NCBI RefSeq assembly: GCF_000178115.2
Contig: NC_014828.1
Location: 1 to 64,000, forward strand
DNA from: Ethanoligenens harbinense YUAN-3
GTDB taxonomy: Bacteria > Bacillota > Clostridia > Oscillospirales > Ethanoligenentaceae
Direction: 5' to 3'
DNA length: 64,000 bases
Below are positions 38,964-47,444 of the stretch, in pieces (within the stretch, counting starts at the first letter, position 1; each line of letters opens with the position of its first letter). Both the position numbers and the translations under genes were made by a program. A model generated the notes under the pieces. The model worked only from the letters and a program-made list of their open reading frames with translations. It ran no database searches and was not told the origin of the DNA.

Positions 38964-39104
38964 GTAGTAAGGATTTTTACAGAACATTGCGGTATGTGCC
39001 GGGGAGCAAGGGCCTGCCGCATTTCCGGCCGTTTGTCATCCCCTGATACAACGGATACGGTTCTTCTTGCCCAAATATGACGCGTGGGAGGCGATTTTGC
39101 CTGC

Positions 39105-39713
39105 ATGAATATCGAAAAACTGTCGCCGGACAAACTGCGTGTGACCCTTGAAAGCGCGGAACTCGACCGGTATGACCTTGATTATATCTCCATCAGCAAC
39201 GAAAGTCCCGGCACACAGCGGATGCTCAAGGATATTCTGCTGGCGGCGTTTTCATCGGTGGGTTTCTCCACCAAAGGGAGCCGCCTGTTCATTGAGGTGC
39301 TGCCCGGCAAAAATGAAGGGTGCGTACTTTACCTGACCAAAGTGGAAGAAACTCACAGCGGCGCCGGAGGGGATGCGCCCGCTCCGCGCAGGGCCAAAAC
39401 CTCCCACGGCGGATATTTGCTTGCCTGCCATACGCTGGAAGACCTCATCGGCGCGGTAGGCCGCTTTACCGAATACCCCGATATCCCGTTGCACCGCAGC
39501 GCCCTCTACAGTCTGAACGGCGAATACCATCTGGCGTTTTCACCGGTGCGTTTCGGGTTGGACCATGCCAGGATGCGGGCGTTGTTGGCCGAACTGTCTG
39601 AATACGGGCAGGCCGAAGAAGCGACACCCCTGCGCGAAGCCGTTCTGGCCGAGCACGGCAGCACCATCCAGCAGGATCGCGCCGTTGAGCAGTTCATTCG
39701 TTATTTCCAGTAA
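39105..39713 (+). CDS. mecA: MecA-like adaptor protein for ClpCP
   Basis: The 202-aa product begins MNIEKLSPDKLRVTLESAEL and contains a long variable linker and a C-terminal domain (YLLACHTLEDLIGAVGRF, SALYSLNGEYHLAFSP). This matches the MecA/NegA adaptor layout, in which the N-terminus binds substrates and the C-terminus binds ClpC. The start at 39105 fits the family N-terminus, although GGGAGG is 13 bases away; a GTG at 39084 would lie on that site. Its substrates are unknown. Confidence 0.8.
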   Translation: MNIEKLSPDKLRVTLESAELDRYDLDYISISNESPGTQRMLKDILLAAFSSVGFSTKGSRLFIEVLPGKNEGCVLYLTKVEETHSGAGGDAPAPRRAKTSHGGYLLACHTLEDLIGAVGRFTEYPDIPLHRSALYSLNGEYHLAFSPVRFGLDHARMRALLAELSEYGQAEEATPLREAVLAEHGSTIQQDRAVEQFIRYFQ

Positions 39714-39736
39714 GGCATGAAAAAGCTGTCCGCCGT

Positions 39737-39773
39737 CCGCTCCCGCGCTTTCCGGCGCGAGGGCGGTTTTTTA
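39737..39773 (+). terminator. Intrinsic terminator after mecA
   Basis: An imperfect CCGC/CGCGC stem closed by GCGCG/GGGCGG ends in six T residues that run into the rpe stop codon. Confidence 0.75.
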
Positions 39774-40415
39774 TGCGCGCAACGTGCGGATAGCCGCAGC
39801 CATATCCGCTGCGCCGAAAACGGCACTGCCGGCTACCAGCACGTTTGCGCCGCTCTGCACCGCGTTCACAGCGGTCTGGGCGTTAATGCCGCCGTCCACC
39901 TCGATGTCCAACGCAAGGCCGCGGCGCGCGCATTCCTGCCGGATGGCGGCGGCCTTCCGCAGCGTTTCCGGGATGAGTTTCTGCCCGCCGAAACCGGGTT
40001 CCACCGTCATCACCAGCACCATGGAAAGCTGGTCGAGAAATGGGAAGACCGTTTCGGCCGGCGTGCCGGGCTTGACGGAAAGCGCCGCGCCCACGCCCGC
40101 TTCGTGCAGGCGGTTGAGCAGCGCCTGCGGCTGTTTGCAGGCTTCGATGTGCAGGGTGACGCTGTCCGCCCCCGCGTCCAGAAACGCGCCGAGCAGCGAG
40201 CCGGGGTCGTCCATCATCAGGTGCACGTCAAACGGTAGAGGGGTGCAGCCGCGCAGCGCGCGCACCACCGGAGGGCCGAACGTGAGGTTCGGCACAAAAT
40301 GCCCGTCCATCACGTCAATGTGGACCAGATCGGCCCCGGCCGCCTCGATCTTCTGCAGTTCTTCCCCCAGACATGAAAAGTCTGCGGAGAGGATGGACGG
40401 TGCGATTTTTACCAT
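39771..40415 (-). CDS. rpe: Ribulose-phosphate 3-epimerase
   Basis: Rpe interconverts ribulose-5-phosphate and xylulose-5-phosphate in the pentose phosphate pathway. The 214-aa TIM-barrel protein has IAPSILSADFSCLGEELQKI, HIDVMDGHFVPNLTFGPPVV with the metal and acid residues, DVHLMM, VMTVEPGFGGQKLI and EVDGGIN, all intact. It is monocistronic, with a good promoter upstream and no start ambiguity. Confidence 0.97.
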   Translation of the reverse strand: MVKIAPSILSADFSCLGEELQKIEAAGADLVHIDVMDGHFVPNLTFGPPVVRALRGCTPLPFDVHLMMDDPGSLLGAFLDAGADSVTLHIEACKQPQALLNRLHEAGVGAALSVKPGTPAETVFPFLDQLSMVLVMTVEPGFGGQKLIPETLRKAAAIRQECARRGLALDIEVDGGINAQTAVNAVQSGANVLVAGSAVFGAADMAAAIRTLRA

Positions 40416-40479
40416 AATAAAAGTCTCATTTCTGTGCGCCTGTTTTCAGCCGGCCGCAGCCGGATGCCCGCCGATTTTT

Positions 40480-40508
40480 ATTCTAAACCACTCATCTGCA
40501 AAGGTCAA
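40480..40508 (-). promoter_or_regulatory. Promoter of rpe
   Basis: On the minus strand TTGACC (40508-40503) and TAGAAT (40485-40480) are 17 bases apart, giving a leader of about 60 bases. Confidence 0.75.
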
Positions 40509-40649
40509 CAGGTTATTGGGCGCGGAAGCCGCCGCTTTCCCGTAAAACCGGGCCGTTTTTGCCTGTTGGGCCGTCTTCCCTTCTCTGCCGGCCGGGTGCC
40601 GGGAGGGGGACACGCCGCATAAACTGAACTAAGGAGGGCGGCAAAATCC

Positions 40650-40728
40650 GTGGGCGGGCCGTTCCGGTGGCGGCGCAGCCGCCTATGCGCGGCCGGAACG
40701 GTGCTCCCGCGAGGAGCAGCCTGCCCGC
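40650..40728. ncRNA. Structured RNA candidate: three-way junction
   Basis: GTGGGCGGGC (40650-40659) pairs with GCCTGCCCGC (40719-40728) to close a junction with two arms. Arm 1 is CGTTCCGG/CCGGAACG (40660-40667 with 40693-40700), topped by GGCGGC-GCA-GCCGCC. Arm 2 is TGCTCC/GGAGCA (40702-40718) with a CGCGA loop. It is upstream of the rpe promoter, so it is not an rpe leader, and no plus-strand gene follows for 1.4 kb. A terminator lies 10 bases downstream. No known class is recognised, and the strand is not settled. Confidence 0.45.
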
Positions 40729-40737
40729 TTTATATAG

Positions 40738-40784
40738 AACGCCAGAGGCCGTCCGGGTATCCCCCGGGCGGCTTCTGGCGTTTT
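40738..40784. terminator. Strong hairpin with T-tract next to the structured RNA
   Basis: AACGCCAGAGGCCGTCCGGG pairs along its full 20 bp with the right arm (40763-40782), with G-U pairs, and is followed by TTTT on the plus strand. It could end a plus-strand small RNA or serve the minus-strand aldo/keto reductase gene that stops at 40800. Confidence 0.75.
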
Positions 40785-40799
40785 GAACGGGTAAGGCGC

Positions 40800-41912
40800 T
40801 CAGAGCGCGGCAGCCACCTCCGCCAGCCTTTTCAGTTCCTCCGGGATAGCAAGGTGCTGCGGGCATTTGCTCAGGCAGGCGCCGCAGGCGATGCAGGCGT
40901 CGTATTTTTTGTCCAGCATGCCCCAACGGCGCACGCGGCCGGGATTGGGGCCGAATCGCTGGAACCCGTTGTAAAAATCGAAGTTGCCCGGGATGTCCAC
41001 ACCCGCCGGGCAGGGCATGCAGTAGCGGCAGCCGGTGCAGGCGATATGGGGAATGCGTTCCAGCTCCGCCACTGTCTGCGCGAGAGCGGAGCGCTCTCGT
41101 TCGTCCAGTGGGTCGAACGGCGAGCAGGTCCGCAGATTGTCGCGTACCTGCTCCGGGTCGGACATGCCGCTGAGAATGACGTTCACGCCCGGTCGGGAGC
41201 CGACGAACCGCAGCGCCCAGCTCGCCAGCGAGCGTCCGGGCGTGGTCTGTCTGAGCGGCCCGGCGGCCACTTCCGGCAGCGCGGCCAGGTCGCCGCCGCG
41301 CACCGGCTCCATCACCACGGTGAACAACCCGCGCTGCTCCAGCATGTCGCAGAGCTCGCCTGCGCGCTGGCCCTTTTCGTCCAGATAATTATACTGGATC
41401 TGGGCGAAATCCCAGTCGTATGCGTCGAGGATCTCGCGGAACAGCTCCGGTGTGTCGTGGAAGGAAAACCCAATGTAGCGGATCTTCCCCTGCGCGCGTT
41501 TTTCCTCGGCAAAGCGCAGCATATCCAGCCGCTTGACGGCGGACCAGTTGTTCACGGTCATCGAATGCATCAGATAAAAATCAATATATTCCAGCCCCAG
41601 ACGTTCCAGTTGTTCATTGAAGATGCGCTCGAGGTCGTCCCGGGTCTTCGGCAGCCAGACGGGCATTTTGTCCGCCACATAAAAGCTTGCGCGCGGGTGC
41701 TTTTTCAGGATGGAGCCCATCACGCCCTCAGACTTTCCGCCGTGGTAAACATAGGCCGTGTCGAAATAGTTTACGCCCGCGTCGTATGCGGCGTCGAGCA
41801 TCCGCTCAGTCTCGGCATAATCGATGGCGCCGTCTTTCTGCGGCAGGCGCATGCAGCCGAATCCGAGCAGTGAAGTTTTGATTCCCGTTTTTTGGGTGGT
41901 CCGCATTTCCAT
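40800..41912 (-). CDS. Aldo/keto reductase with C-terminal 4Fe-4S ferredoxin domain
   Basis: The 370-aa product has an aldo/keto reductase barrel (LGFGCMRLPQ, AAYDAGVNYFDTAYVYHGG with the catalytic Asp/Tyr, DFYLMHSM) and a C-terminal ferredoxin-like region with CTGCRYCMPCPAGVDIP and CIACGACLSKCPQHL. This fusion is common in anaerobes and probably reduces or oxidises an unknown carbonyl/alcohol with NADPH and/or ferredoxin. The start at 41912 (MEMRTTQKTG) follows GGAGGG at 6 bases; longer frames upstream are unlikely. Confidence 0.9.
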   Translation of the reverse strand: MEMRTTQKTGIKTSLLGFGCMRLPQKDGAIDYAETERMLDAAYDAGVNYFDTAYVYHGGKSEGVMGSILKKHPRASFYVADKMPVWLPKTRDDLERIFNEQLERLGLEYIDFYLMHSMTVNNWSAVKRLDMLRFAEEKRAQGKIRYIGFSFHDTPELFREILDAYDWDFAQIQYNYLDEKGQRAGELCDMLEQRGLFTVVMEPVRGGDLAALPEVAAGPLRQTTPGRSLASWALRFVGSRPGVNVILSGMSDPEQVRDNLRTCSPFDPLDERERSALAQTVAELERIPHIACTGCRYCMPCPAGVDIPGNFDFYNGFQRFGPNPGRVRRWGMLDKKYDACIACGACLSKCPQHLAIPEELKRLAEVAAAL

Positions 41913-42154
41913 AAAAAGCCCTCCGTTTCCATCAAGCCAAACAATTTCCATCGGTATTGTAGCGCAGATTTCGGTAAAAAACAATCGACGGTGCGCATGT
42001 GGCAAAGAATCCCGAAAAAAAGGAGGGAAAACGGGTAAAAATATGGTACAATACAACTGTTGCGCGGCAAACGGATCAAAACGGGGAGGAAACACCGGGA
42101 AACCGGCGCGCTCTCTGCGCAAAAGGTCGCGCGGAGTTTGGAAAGGAAGCGGAA

Positions 42155-43606
42155 ATGAACCGATCTGTGAAGGAAGTCTATGATGTGCTCATCGTGGGCA
42201 GCGGGGCGGCCGGCCTGCACGCCGCGCTCAGCCTGGACGCCGGATTTTCGGTGCTGGTGCTGAGCAAGGATGCGGCCGATGTCTGCAACAGCGCCTATGC
42301 GCAGGGTGGTGTAGCCGCAGTGCTCAACCCGCAGGAAGACAACGAGGAGCTGCATTTTCAGGATACGATGATCGCCGGGGGCCATCGCAACGATCCCGCC
42401 GCCGTGCGCGTGCTGGTGCATGAGGGCCCCGCCAGTGTGCTGGAGCTGCGCGAGCTGGGTGTGGCGTTCGACACCGGACGGGACGGCGCGCTTGACCTCA
42501 CGTTGGAGGGCGGGCACTCCCGCCGCCGCATCGCCCATCACGAGGATCAGACCGGCGCGGAGATCGTGCGCGGCCTGCTGGCGGCGCTTGCCGGGCGGCC
42601 GAACATCTCCCTTGCGGCCGACACCGTGCTCACCCGGCTGGAAAAGGACGCGGGCGGTTTCCACGCGCTCATCGAGCAGGGTGGCGCGTTCGCTACCGTG
42701 AACGCCCGGTTCTGCATCCTGGCCACCGGCGGCATCGGCCGGGTGTTTCGCTATACCACCAACTCCCCCGTCGCCACCGGCGACGGCATCGTGTTCGCGG
42801 AAAAACTGGGCGCGCGCATCAAGGGGATGAACCTGGTGCAGTTCCATCCGACGGCGCTCGCGCGCGGACCCGAAGAACGGTTTCTCATCTCCGAGTCGGT
42901 GCGGGGCGAGGGGGCAAAACTGCTCAACAGCCGCGGCGAACGCTTCATGCAGCGCTACGACGGCCGCGGCGAGCTTGCCCCGCGGGACGTGGTCTCCCGC
43001 TGCATCATGGAGGAGGCCCGCCGGACCGGCAGCAACGAGTTCTATCTCGACATCACGGCCGAGCCGGCCGATTTTGTGCGCGGCCGCTTCCCGGCCATTT
43101 ACCGCAAATGCATGGAATATGGCATTGACATGACCAAGGACCGTATCCCGGTCTACCCCTGCCAGCACTACCTGATGGGCGGCATCGACGTGGATCTGAA
43201 CGCCCGCACCACGGTGGACGGGCTGTATGCCGTGGGTGAGTGTTCCCACACCGGAGTGCACGGCGCCAACCGGCTGGCCAGCAATTCGCTGCTGGAGGCG
43301 CTGGTGTTTTCGCGACGTGCCGCGGCGGACATTCTTGCCGCTGGCCATGCTCCCGCCGAGGTGCGCCCGTTGACGCCCGCCCAGGGTAAGCCCGCGCCCG
43401 TGGAGCTGCGCGAAACCATTCAGGGAATGGTGCAGGAAAGTTTTTTTGTTACGGCCAATTTGGAAAAGGCGCGTGAAAATCTGCCGCGTGTCGAGGCCAT
43501 CGCGCGGCAGATGGAAGACGGCTACGCCGATTCGCGCGGGCTGACAGAGCTACGCAGCCTGGCCGGTGTGGCGGCCCTGATTCTCAAGGAGGTGCTTTCC
43601 GCATGA
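42155..43606 (+). CDS. nadB: L-aspartate oxidase
   Basis: NadB is an FAD enzyme that oxidises aspartate to iminoaspartate for de novo NAD synthesis; in anaerobes fumarate serves as acceptor. The 483-aa product has the FAD-binding YDVLIVGSGAAGLHAALSL, the active-site region SNEFYLDITAEPA, HYLMGGIDVD and the FAD-binding ECSHTGVHGANRLASNSLLE. The start at 42155 (MNRSVKEVYD) follows AAAGGAAGCGG. It overlaps nadC by ATGA. nadA is not adjacent. Confidence 0.95.
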   Translation: MNRSVKEVYDVLIVGSGAAGLHAALSLDAGFSVLVLSKDAADVCNSAYAQGGVAAVLNPQEDNEELHFQDTMIAGGHRNDPAAVRVLVHEGPASVLELRELGVAFDTGRDGALDLTLEGGHSRRRIAHHEDQTGAEIVRGLLAALAGRPNISLAADTVLTRLEKDAGGFHALIEQGGAFATVNARFCILATGGIGRVFRYTTNSPVATGDGIVFAEKLGARIKGMNLVQFHPTALARGPEERFLISESVRGEGAKLLNSRGERFMQRYDGRGELAPRDVVSRCIMEEARRTGSNEFYLDITAEPADFVRGRFPAIYRKCMEYGIDMTKDRIPVYPCQHYLMGGIDVDLNARTTVDGLYAVGECSHTGVHGANRLASNSLLEALVFSRRAAADILAAGHAPAEVRPLTPAQGKPAPVELRETIQGMVQESFFVTANLEKARENLPRVEAIARQMEDGYADSRGLTELRSLAGVAALILKEVLSA

Positions 43607-44439
43607 TTCTGCCCATGCATTACGACGAGGTCATTCTGCGCGGACTCAAAGAGGACATCAATTACATTGACGTGACCACCGACAACCTCATCCCGGAGGA
43701 GCAGCAGTCGGGCGCCGTGTTTCTGGCGAAGGAGGACGGCGTGCTCTGCGGGCTGGACGTGGCCCTGCGCACGCTGCGCCTGTTGGATGCCGGGGTGACG
43801 GCGGAGGTGCTCCGCAAAGACGGCGACATGTTGCAAAAGGGCGAGATCATCGCGCGCGTGCACGGCAACACCCGCGCGCTGCTCAAGGGCGAGCGCACGG
43901 CGCTCAATCTGCTTCAGCACCTGTCGGGCATTGCCACCGCCACCGCGCGCGCCGTGCAAACGGTGGAGGGCACCTGCGCCAGCGTCTGCGACACCCGCAA
44001 GACCCTGCCGGGCCTGCGCGTGCTCGAAAAATATGCCGTGACGGTGGGCGGCGGAAAAAACCACCGCTTCAACCTGTCGGACGCCGCGCTCATCAAGGAC
44101 AATCACGTCGATGCGGCGGGCGGCATTGGCAAGGCGGTGGCCACGCTGCGCGCGCGCGTGGGGCACACGGTCAAAATCGAGGTGGAGACCCGGGATCTCA
44201 AGGAGCTTGCGGACGCGCTGGCCGCGGGGGCGGACATCATCATGCTCGACAACATGAGCCTGGAGGACATGCGCGAGGCTGTGCGCGTCACGGCGGGGCG
44301 TGTGCCGCTGGAGGCTTCCGGCGGCGTCACGCAGGAGACTCTGCGCGGCATTGCGGAAACCGGCGTGAATCTCATTTCCATCGGCGCCCTTACCCACTCG
44401 GTGAAAGCGCTGGACATCTCCATGAAGCTGCGGGACTGA
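43603..44439 (+). CDS. nadC: Nicotinate-nucleotide diphosphorylase (carboxylating)
   Basis: NadC converts quinolinate and PRPP to nicotinate mononucleotide. The 278-aa product has EDINYIDVTTDNL, the PRPP/quinolinate-binding DTRKTLPGLRVLEKYAVTVGG, LIKDNHV, KIEVETRDLKEL and LEASGGVTQETL, all typical of the family. Its ATG overlaps the nadB stop, so the two are translationally coupled. Quinolinate must come from a quinolinate synthase (NadA) encoded elsewhere or from an unlinked source. Confidence 0.96.
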   Translation: MILPMHYDEVILRGLKEDINYIDVTTDNLIPEEQQSGAVFLAKEDGVLCGLDVALRTLRLLDAGVTAEVLRKDGDMLQKGEIIARVHGNTRALLKGERTALNLLQHLSGIATATARAVQTVEGTCASVCDTRKTLPGLRVLEKYAVTVGGGKNHRFNLSDAALIKDNHVDAAGGIGKAVATLRARVGHTVKIEVETRDLKELADALAAGADIIMLDNMSLEDMREAVRVTAGRVPLEASGGVTQETLRGIAETGVNLISIGALTHSVKALDISMKLRD

Positions 44440-44520
44440 ACCGCGCGTTTCCCCAAATGAAGACATCGGCCCGTGCGCGGGGGCGTGATTGTAAAATTTC
44501 ACAAAGTCCATACAAAGTTC

Positions 44521-44549
44521 TTGAAATTTCGACACGATAGCGTTAATAT
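44521..44549 (+). promoter_or_regulatory. Promoter of the riboswitch-controlled peptidase gene
   Basis: TTGAAA (44521-44526), a 17-base spacer and TAATAT (44544-44549) lie just upstream of the c-di-GMP riboswitch. Confidence 0.75.
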
Positions 44550-44575
44550 ATAAATATATAAAAAGTGCATATTGT

Positions 44576-44661
44576 AAATAGCAAACTTGTCGAAAGGCAG
44601 GGGCGCAAAGCTACGGGTCTAATGCTTCCGTTCGGAAGCGATGATCGCCGGGTTGCCATTT
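44576..44661 (+). promoter_or_regulatory. Cyclic di-GMP-I (GEMM-I) riboswitch
   Basis: The aptamer has the GEMM-I core: GCAAACTTGTCGAAAGGCAG, then GGGGCGCAAAGCTACGGGTC, a TCTAATG turn, a CTTCCG/CGGAAG arm and the terminal CCGGGTTGCC. P1 is formed by AAAT-GCAA with TTGC-ATTT. The expression platform downstream contains an alternative stem: TTGCCA (44653-44658) and GTAC (44662-44665) can pair with GTAC (44681-44684) and TGGCAA (44687-44692), excluding both P1 and the terminator. Ligand binding should therefore favour termination, an OFF switch for the peptidase gene. Confidence 0.9.
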
Positions 44662-44675
44662 GTACATAGAATGAG

Positions 44676-44717
44676 AACAGGTACCGTGGCAATGGGTTTG
44701 TCGGGTATCTGTTTTTT
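44676..44717 (+). terminator. Riboswitch-controlled intrinsic terminator
   Basis: AACAGGTACC (44676-44685) pairs with GGTATCTGTT (44704-44713), followed by T residues to 44717. The 5' arm is shared with the antiterminator stem described for the riboswitch. Confidence 0.85.
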
Positions 44718-44816
44718 ATTTGCACAAATTTGGGCGGACAACATGCGCTTCCACTTATTTGCAAACAAAGTGAACGGATCATTTTGCGAAAACAAATACT
44801 GGGAGTTGAATGAGTC

Positions 44817-47363
44817 ATGAAAAACAGATTGGTAAAGGTAGTCGGCGTGGTTTGCGCCGTCGGGTTCTTTGCGGTGTTCGACTGCGGGCTGGCGTTGGAA
44901 GCGGCGGCGTCCGCCGTTTCCACGGCGAGCCTCTCGTCGGTCGCCATTCAGGAAGACGGCCCGCAGTCCGTGTCCGGCGGCAGTTATGCCGCGTCGCGCT
45001 ACACCGTTCCCCATGCGGGAGCAAGCGCCGTTCGGCTGTATGGCGCATCGAACATCCCGTCTTCCTACGACCTGCGCGCGCAGAACAAGGTCACGTCCGT
45101 AAAAAACCAGGGCAGCGAAGGCGACTGCTGGGCCTATGCCGCGATGGGTTCGTTGGAATCGACTCTCAAGCCCGCGGAAGACGATACGTTTTCCGAAAGC
45201 GCGCTGGAAAGCAACTCCGGGTTCGACTTGGGGGTAAACGCCGGCGGCAACGATCAGATGTCCACAGCCTATCTGGCGCGGTGGAGCGGCCCGGTGAACC
45301 AGAGCGGGACTTCCGGCGTGCAGAAGCATGTGCAGAATGTGGACTGGCTGCCCGGCAGGTCGGGCTATGGCGACACAACGGCCGATAACGCCATCAAACA
45401 GGAGCTCCTGGCCGGTACGGCGGTGACCGCTTCGCTCTATTACGGCAGCGGATATTATACAAGCGGCACCAGCAGCTATTATTATAACGGCAGCTCCGTC
45501 CCCAATCATGAAATCGATGTGGTGGGCTGGGACGACAATTATCCCGCCGCCAATTTTGCCGGGAGCTCGGCCGGCACCCCCGCGCACAACGGCGCGTTTC
45601 TTTGCCAAAACAGCTGGGGCACCGGCTGGGGCGCAAACGGTTATTTCTATGTGTCGTATGACGACACCGCGTTCGGCCGGGATGGCTGCGCCGCATTCAA
45701 CGATGCGGAATCCACCGGCAATTACAGTGAGGTCTATCAGTATGACCCGCTGGGGTTCACGGCTTCCACACCGGGCAGCTCCGGTGTGCAGTGGATGGCC
45801 AATGTGTTTAAAGCCGAAGACAGCAACAGCCTTACCGCCGTTAGTTTTTACACGCTTTCCCCGTCGATGGGGTATCAGATTTATGTGATCCCACAATACA
45901 CGAGCTCGCTGAGCAGTGATACGCGCACGTTGGTGGCCTCGGGCACCGAATCGTCGGCCGGATACCACACGGTATCGTTTTCCTCTTCCGTGGCGCTCAC
46001 ACAGGGCAGTTCGTTTGCGGTGGAGGTGCGGTTTACCACCAGCGGCGCCTCGATTCCGCTGGAAATGCCGATCAGCGGCTATTCCAGCAAGGCTACCGCT
46101 TCCTCCGGGCAGAGCTATATCTCTTACGACGGAAACGGATGGGCGGATACGACCCAGGCCTTCGGGCTTTCAAACATCAACGTCTGCTTGAAGGCATTTA
46201 CCAAAGCGCCCGCCTCCGGCAGCAGTTCATCCGGCAGCAGCTCGTCCGGCAGCTCATCCAGCAGCGGTTCGTCCGGCAGCAGCTCGCTGGGCGGCGCTTC
46301 CTCTTTGGGATCTTCCGTCAAGCCGAATCCCTCCCTTCCCGCGAAAATCGCGGTGGACAGCCCATCCGATTCCATGCAGTACGGCAATGTGACGGTGTCC
46401 GGCTGGGCACTGAGCGGATGGGGCATCACCCGGATCGATATGTACCTTGACCTTGGCACCCCCTGGCAGAAGGGCGGGTACTCCACCAAAGCGGTCAACA
46501 GCCGGCCGGATGTGCAGGCTGTCATGGATCCCCAAAACCAGTATCCGAACAGCGCCACCAGCGGCTACAGTCTGACCATCCCCGCGGGCGACCTGACGGT
46601 GGGCCGGCACACCGTCTATGTGGCGGCCATCGCAAACGACGGGTCGGTGGACTGGGCCGTGCGCGGTTTCTGGGTCGGCCCGTCGGCTGCCGGCAATCTG
46701 GACAGCCCGGCAGATACCGTCAACTGCGGCGATGTGACGGTGTCCGGCTGGGCGCTCAACCACGCGGGGATGAATCGTGTGGATGTCTACGTGGATCTCG
46801 GCACGGCGCAGCAGAAATTTTATTCCACGCTGGTGAACATACCCCGCCCCGATGTGAAGACGATCATCGATCCCTACGGGCATTATATCGGCAGTACCAC
46901 CAGCGGTTACAGTCTGACTATTCCGGCGGAAGACCTGACGGCGGGCCGGCATACGGTGAATGTGGCGGCCATCGGGAATGACGGCACGGTGCAGTGGTTT
47001 GTGCGTGGATTTACGGTTGGGCCGGATGCCGCCGGCAATCTGGACAGCCCTTCCAATTCCATGCAGTACGGCAATGTGACGGTATCCGGCTGGGCGCTCA
47101 ACCACGCGGGCATCCAGCGTGTGGATGTCTATGTGGATCTCTACACGGCGCAGCAGCAGTTTTACAGCACATCGGCCCACCTGTCCCGGCCGGATGTGCG
47201 GGCGGTTGTCGATCCCTGCGGGCGGTATATTGGCAGTACCAACAGCGGTTTCAGCCTGACCATTCCGGCGAGCGCTCTGACGGCGGGCCGGCATACGGTG
47301 AATGTGGCGGCAATCGGGAACGACGGCACGGTGCAGTGGTTTGTGGGCAGCTTTAACCACTGA
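44817..47363 (+). CDS. Secreted papain-like cysteine peptidase with lectin-like and three Ig-like repeat domains
   Basis: The 848-aa protein has a signal peptide (about 1-32, KVVGVVCAVGFFAVF) and a C1A peptidase domain (about 80-300) with catalytic Cys104 in GDCWAYAA, His231 in VPNHEIDVVGW and Asn265 in CQNSWGTGWG. A lectin-like domain follows (about 305-465), then a Ser/Gly-rich linker and three repeats of about 110 residues, each with NVTVSGWAL or DVTVSGWALN and SLTIPA..LT.GRHTV.VAAI. The repeats resemble surface-binding Ig-like modules. It is probably exported and cell-wall or polysaccharide associated. Expression should be off at high c-di-GMP, as for adhesin-cleaving proteases in other Clostridia (analogy only). 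Confidence 0.88.
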   Translation: MKNRLVKVVGVVCAVGFFAVFDCGLALEAAASAVSTASLSSVAIQEDGPQSVSGGSYAASRYTVPHAGASAVRLYGASNIPSSYDLRAQNKVTSVKNQGSEGDCWAYAAMGSLESTLKPAEDDTFSESALESNSGFDLGVNAGGNDQMSTAYLARWSGPVNQSGTSGVQKHVQNVDWLPGRSGYGDTTADNAIKQELLAGTAVTASLYYGSGYYTSGTSSYYYNGSSVPNHEIDVVGWDDNYPAANFAGSSAGTPAHNGAFLCQNSWGTGWGANGYFYVSYDDTAFGRDGCAAFNDAESTGNYSEVYQYDPLGFTASTPGSSGVQWMANVFKAEDSNSLTAVSFYTLSPSMGYQIYVIPQYTSSLSSDTRTLVASGTESSAGYHTVSFSSSVALTQGSSFAVEVRFTTSGASIPLEMPISGYSSKATASSGQSYISYDGNGWADTTQAFGLSNINVCLKAFTKAPASGSSSSGSSSSGSSSSSGSSGSSSLGGASSLGSSVKPNPSLPAKIAVDSPSDSMQYGNVTVSGWALSGWGITRIDMYLDLGTPWQKGGYSTKAVNSRPDVQAVMDPQNQYPNSATSGYSLTIPAGDLTVGRHTVYVAAIANDGSVDWAVRGFWVGPSAAGNLDSPADTVNCGDVTVSGWALNHAGMNRVDVYVDLGTAQQKFYSTLVNIPRPDVKTIIDPYGHYIGSTTSGYSLTIPAEDLTAGRHTVNVAAIGNDGTVQWFVRGFTVGPDAAGNLDSPSNSMQYGNVTVSGWALNHAGIQRVDVYVDLYTAQQQFYSTSAHLSRPDVRAVVDPCGRYIGSTNSGFSLTIPASALTAGRHTVNVAAIGNDGTVQWFVGSFNH
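46340..47360 (+). repeat. Three tandem repeats encoding the C-terminal Ig-like domains
   Basis: Each unit of about 330-350 bases includes a near-identical GACGGTGTCCGGCTGGGC-type segment (about 46390, 46737 and 47080) and a GGCCGGCATACGGTGAATGT-type segment. Units 2 and 3 are more similar to each other than to unit 1, suggesting a recent internal duplication. Confidence 0.75.
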
Positions 47364-47379
47364 TTTCCCAATATACAAG

Positions 47380-47428
47380 ACAGGCGGCACAGAAAGAACG
47401 TCAAGTCCTTTCTGTGCCGCCTGTTGTT
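47380..47428. terminator. Bidirectional terminator after the peptidase gene
   Basis: ACAGGCGGCACAGAAAG pairs perfectly with CTTTCTGTGCCGCCTGT (17 bp). It lies between converging genes. Confidence 0.85.
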
Positions 47429-47444
47429 CGGATAAAAGAAAAAC

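Noticed and set aside
40416-40650. Riboswitch leader for rpe
   Set aside because: A clear rpe promoter at 40480-40508 leaves only about 60 bases of leader, so the structured region is outside the rpe transcript.
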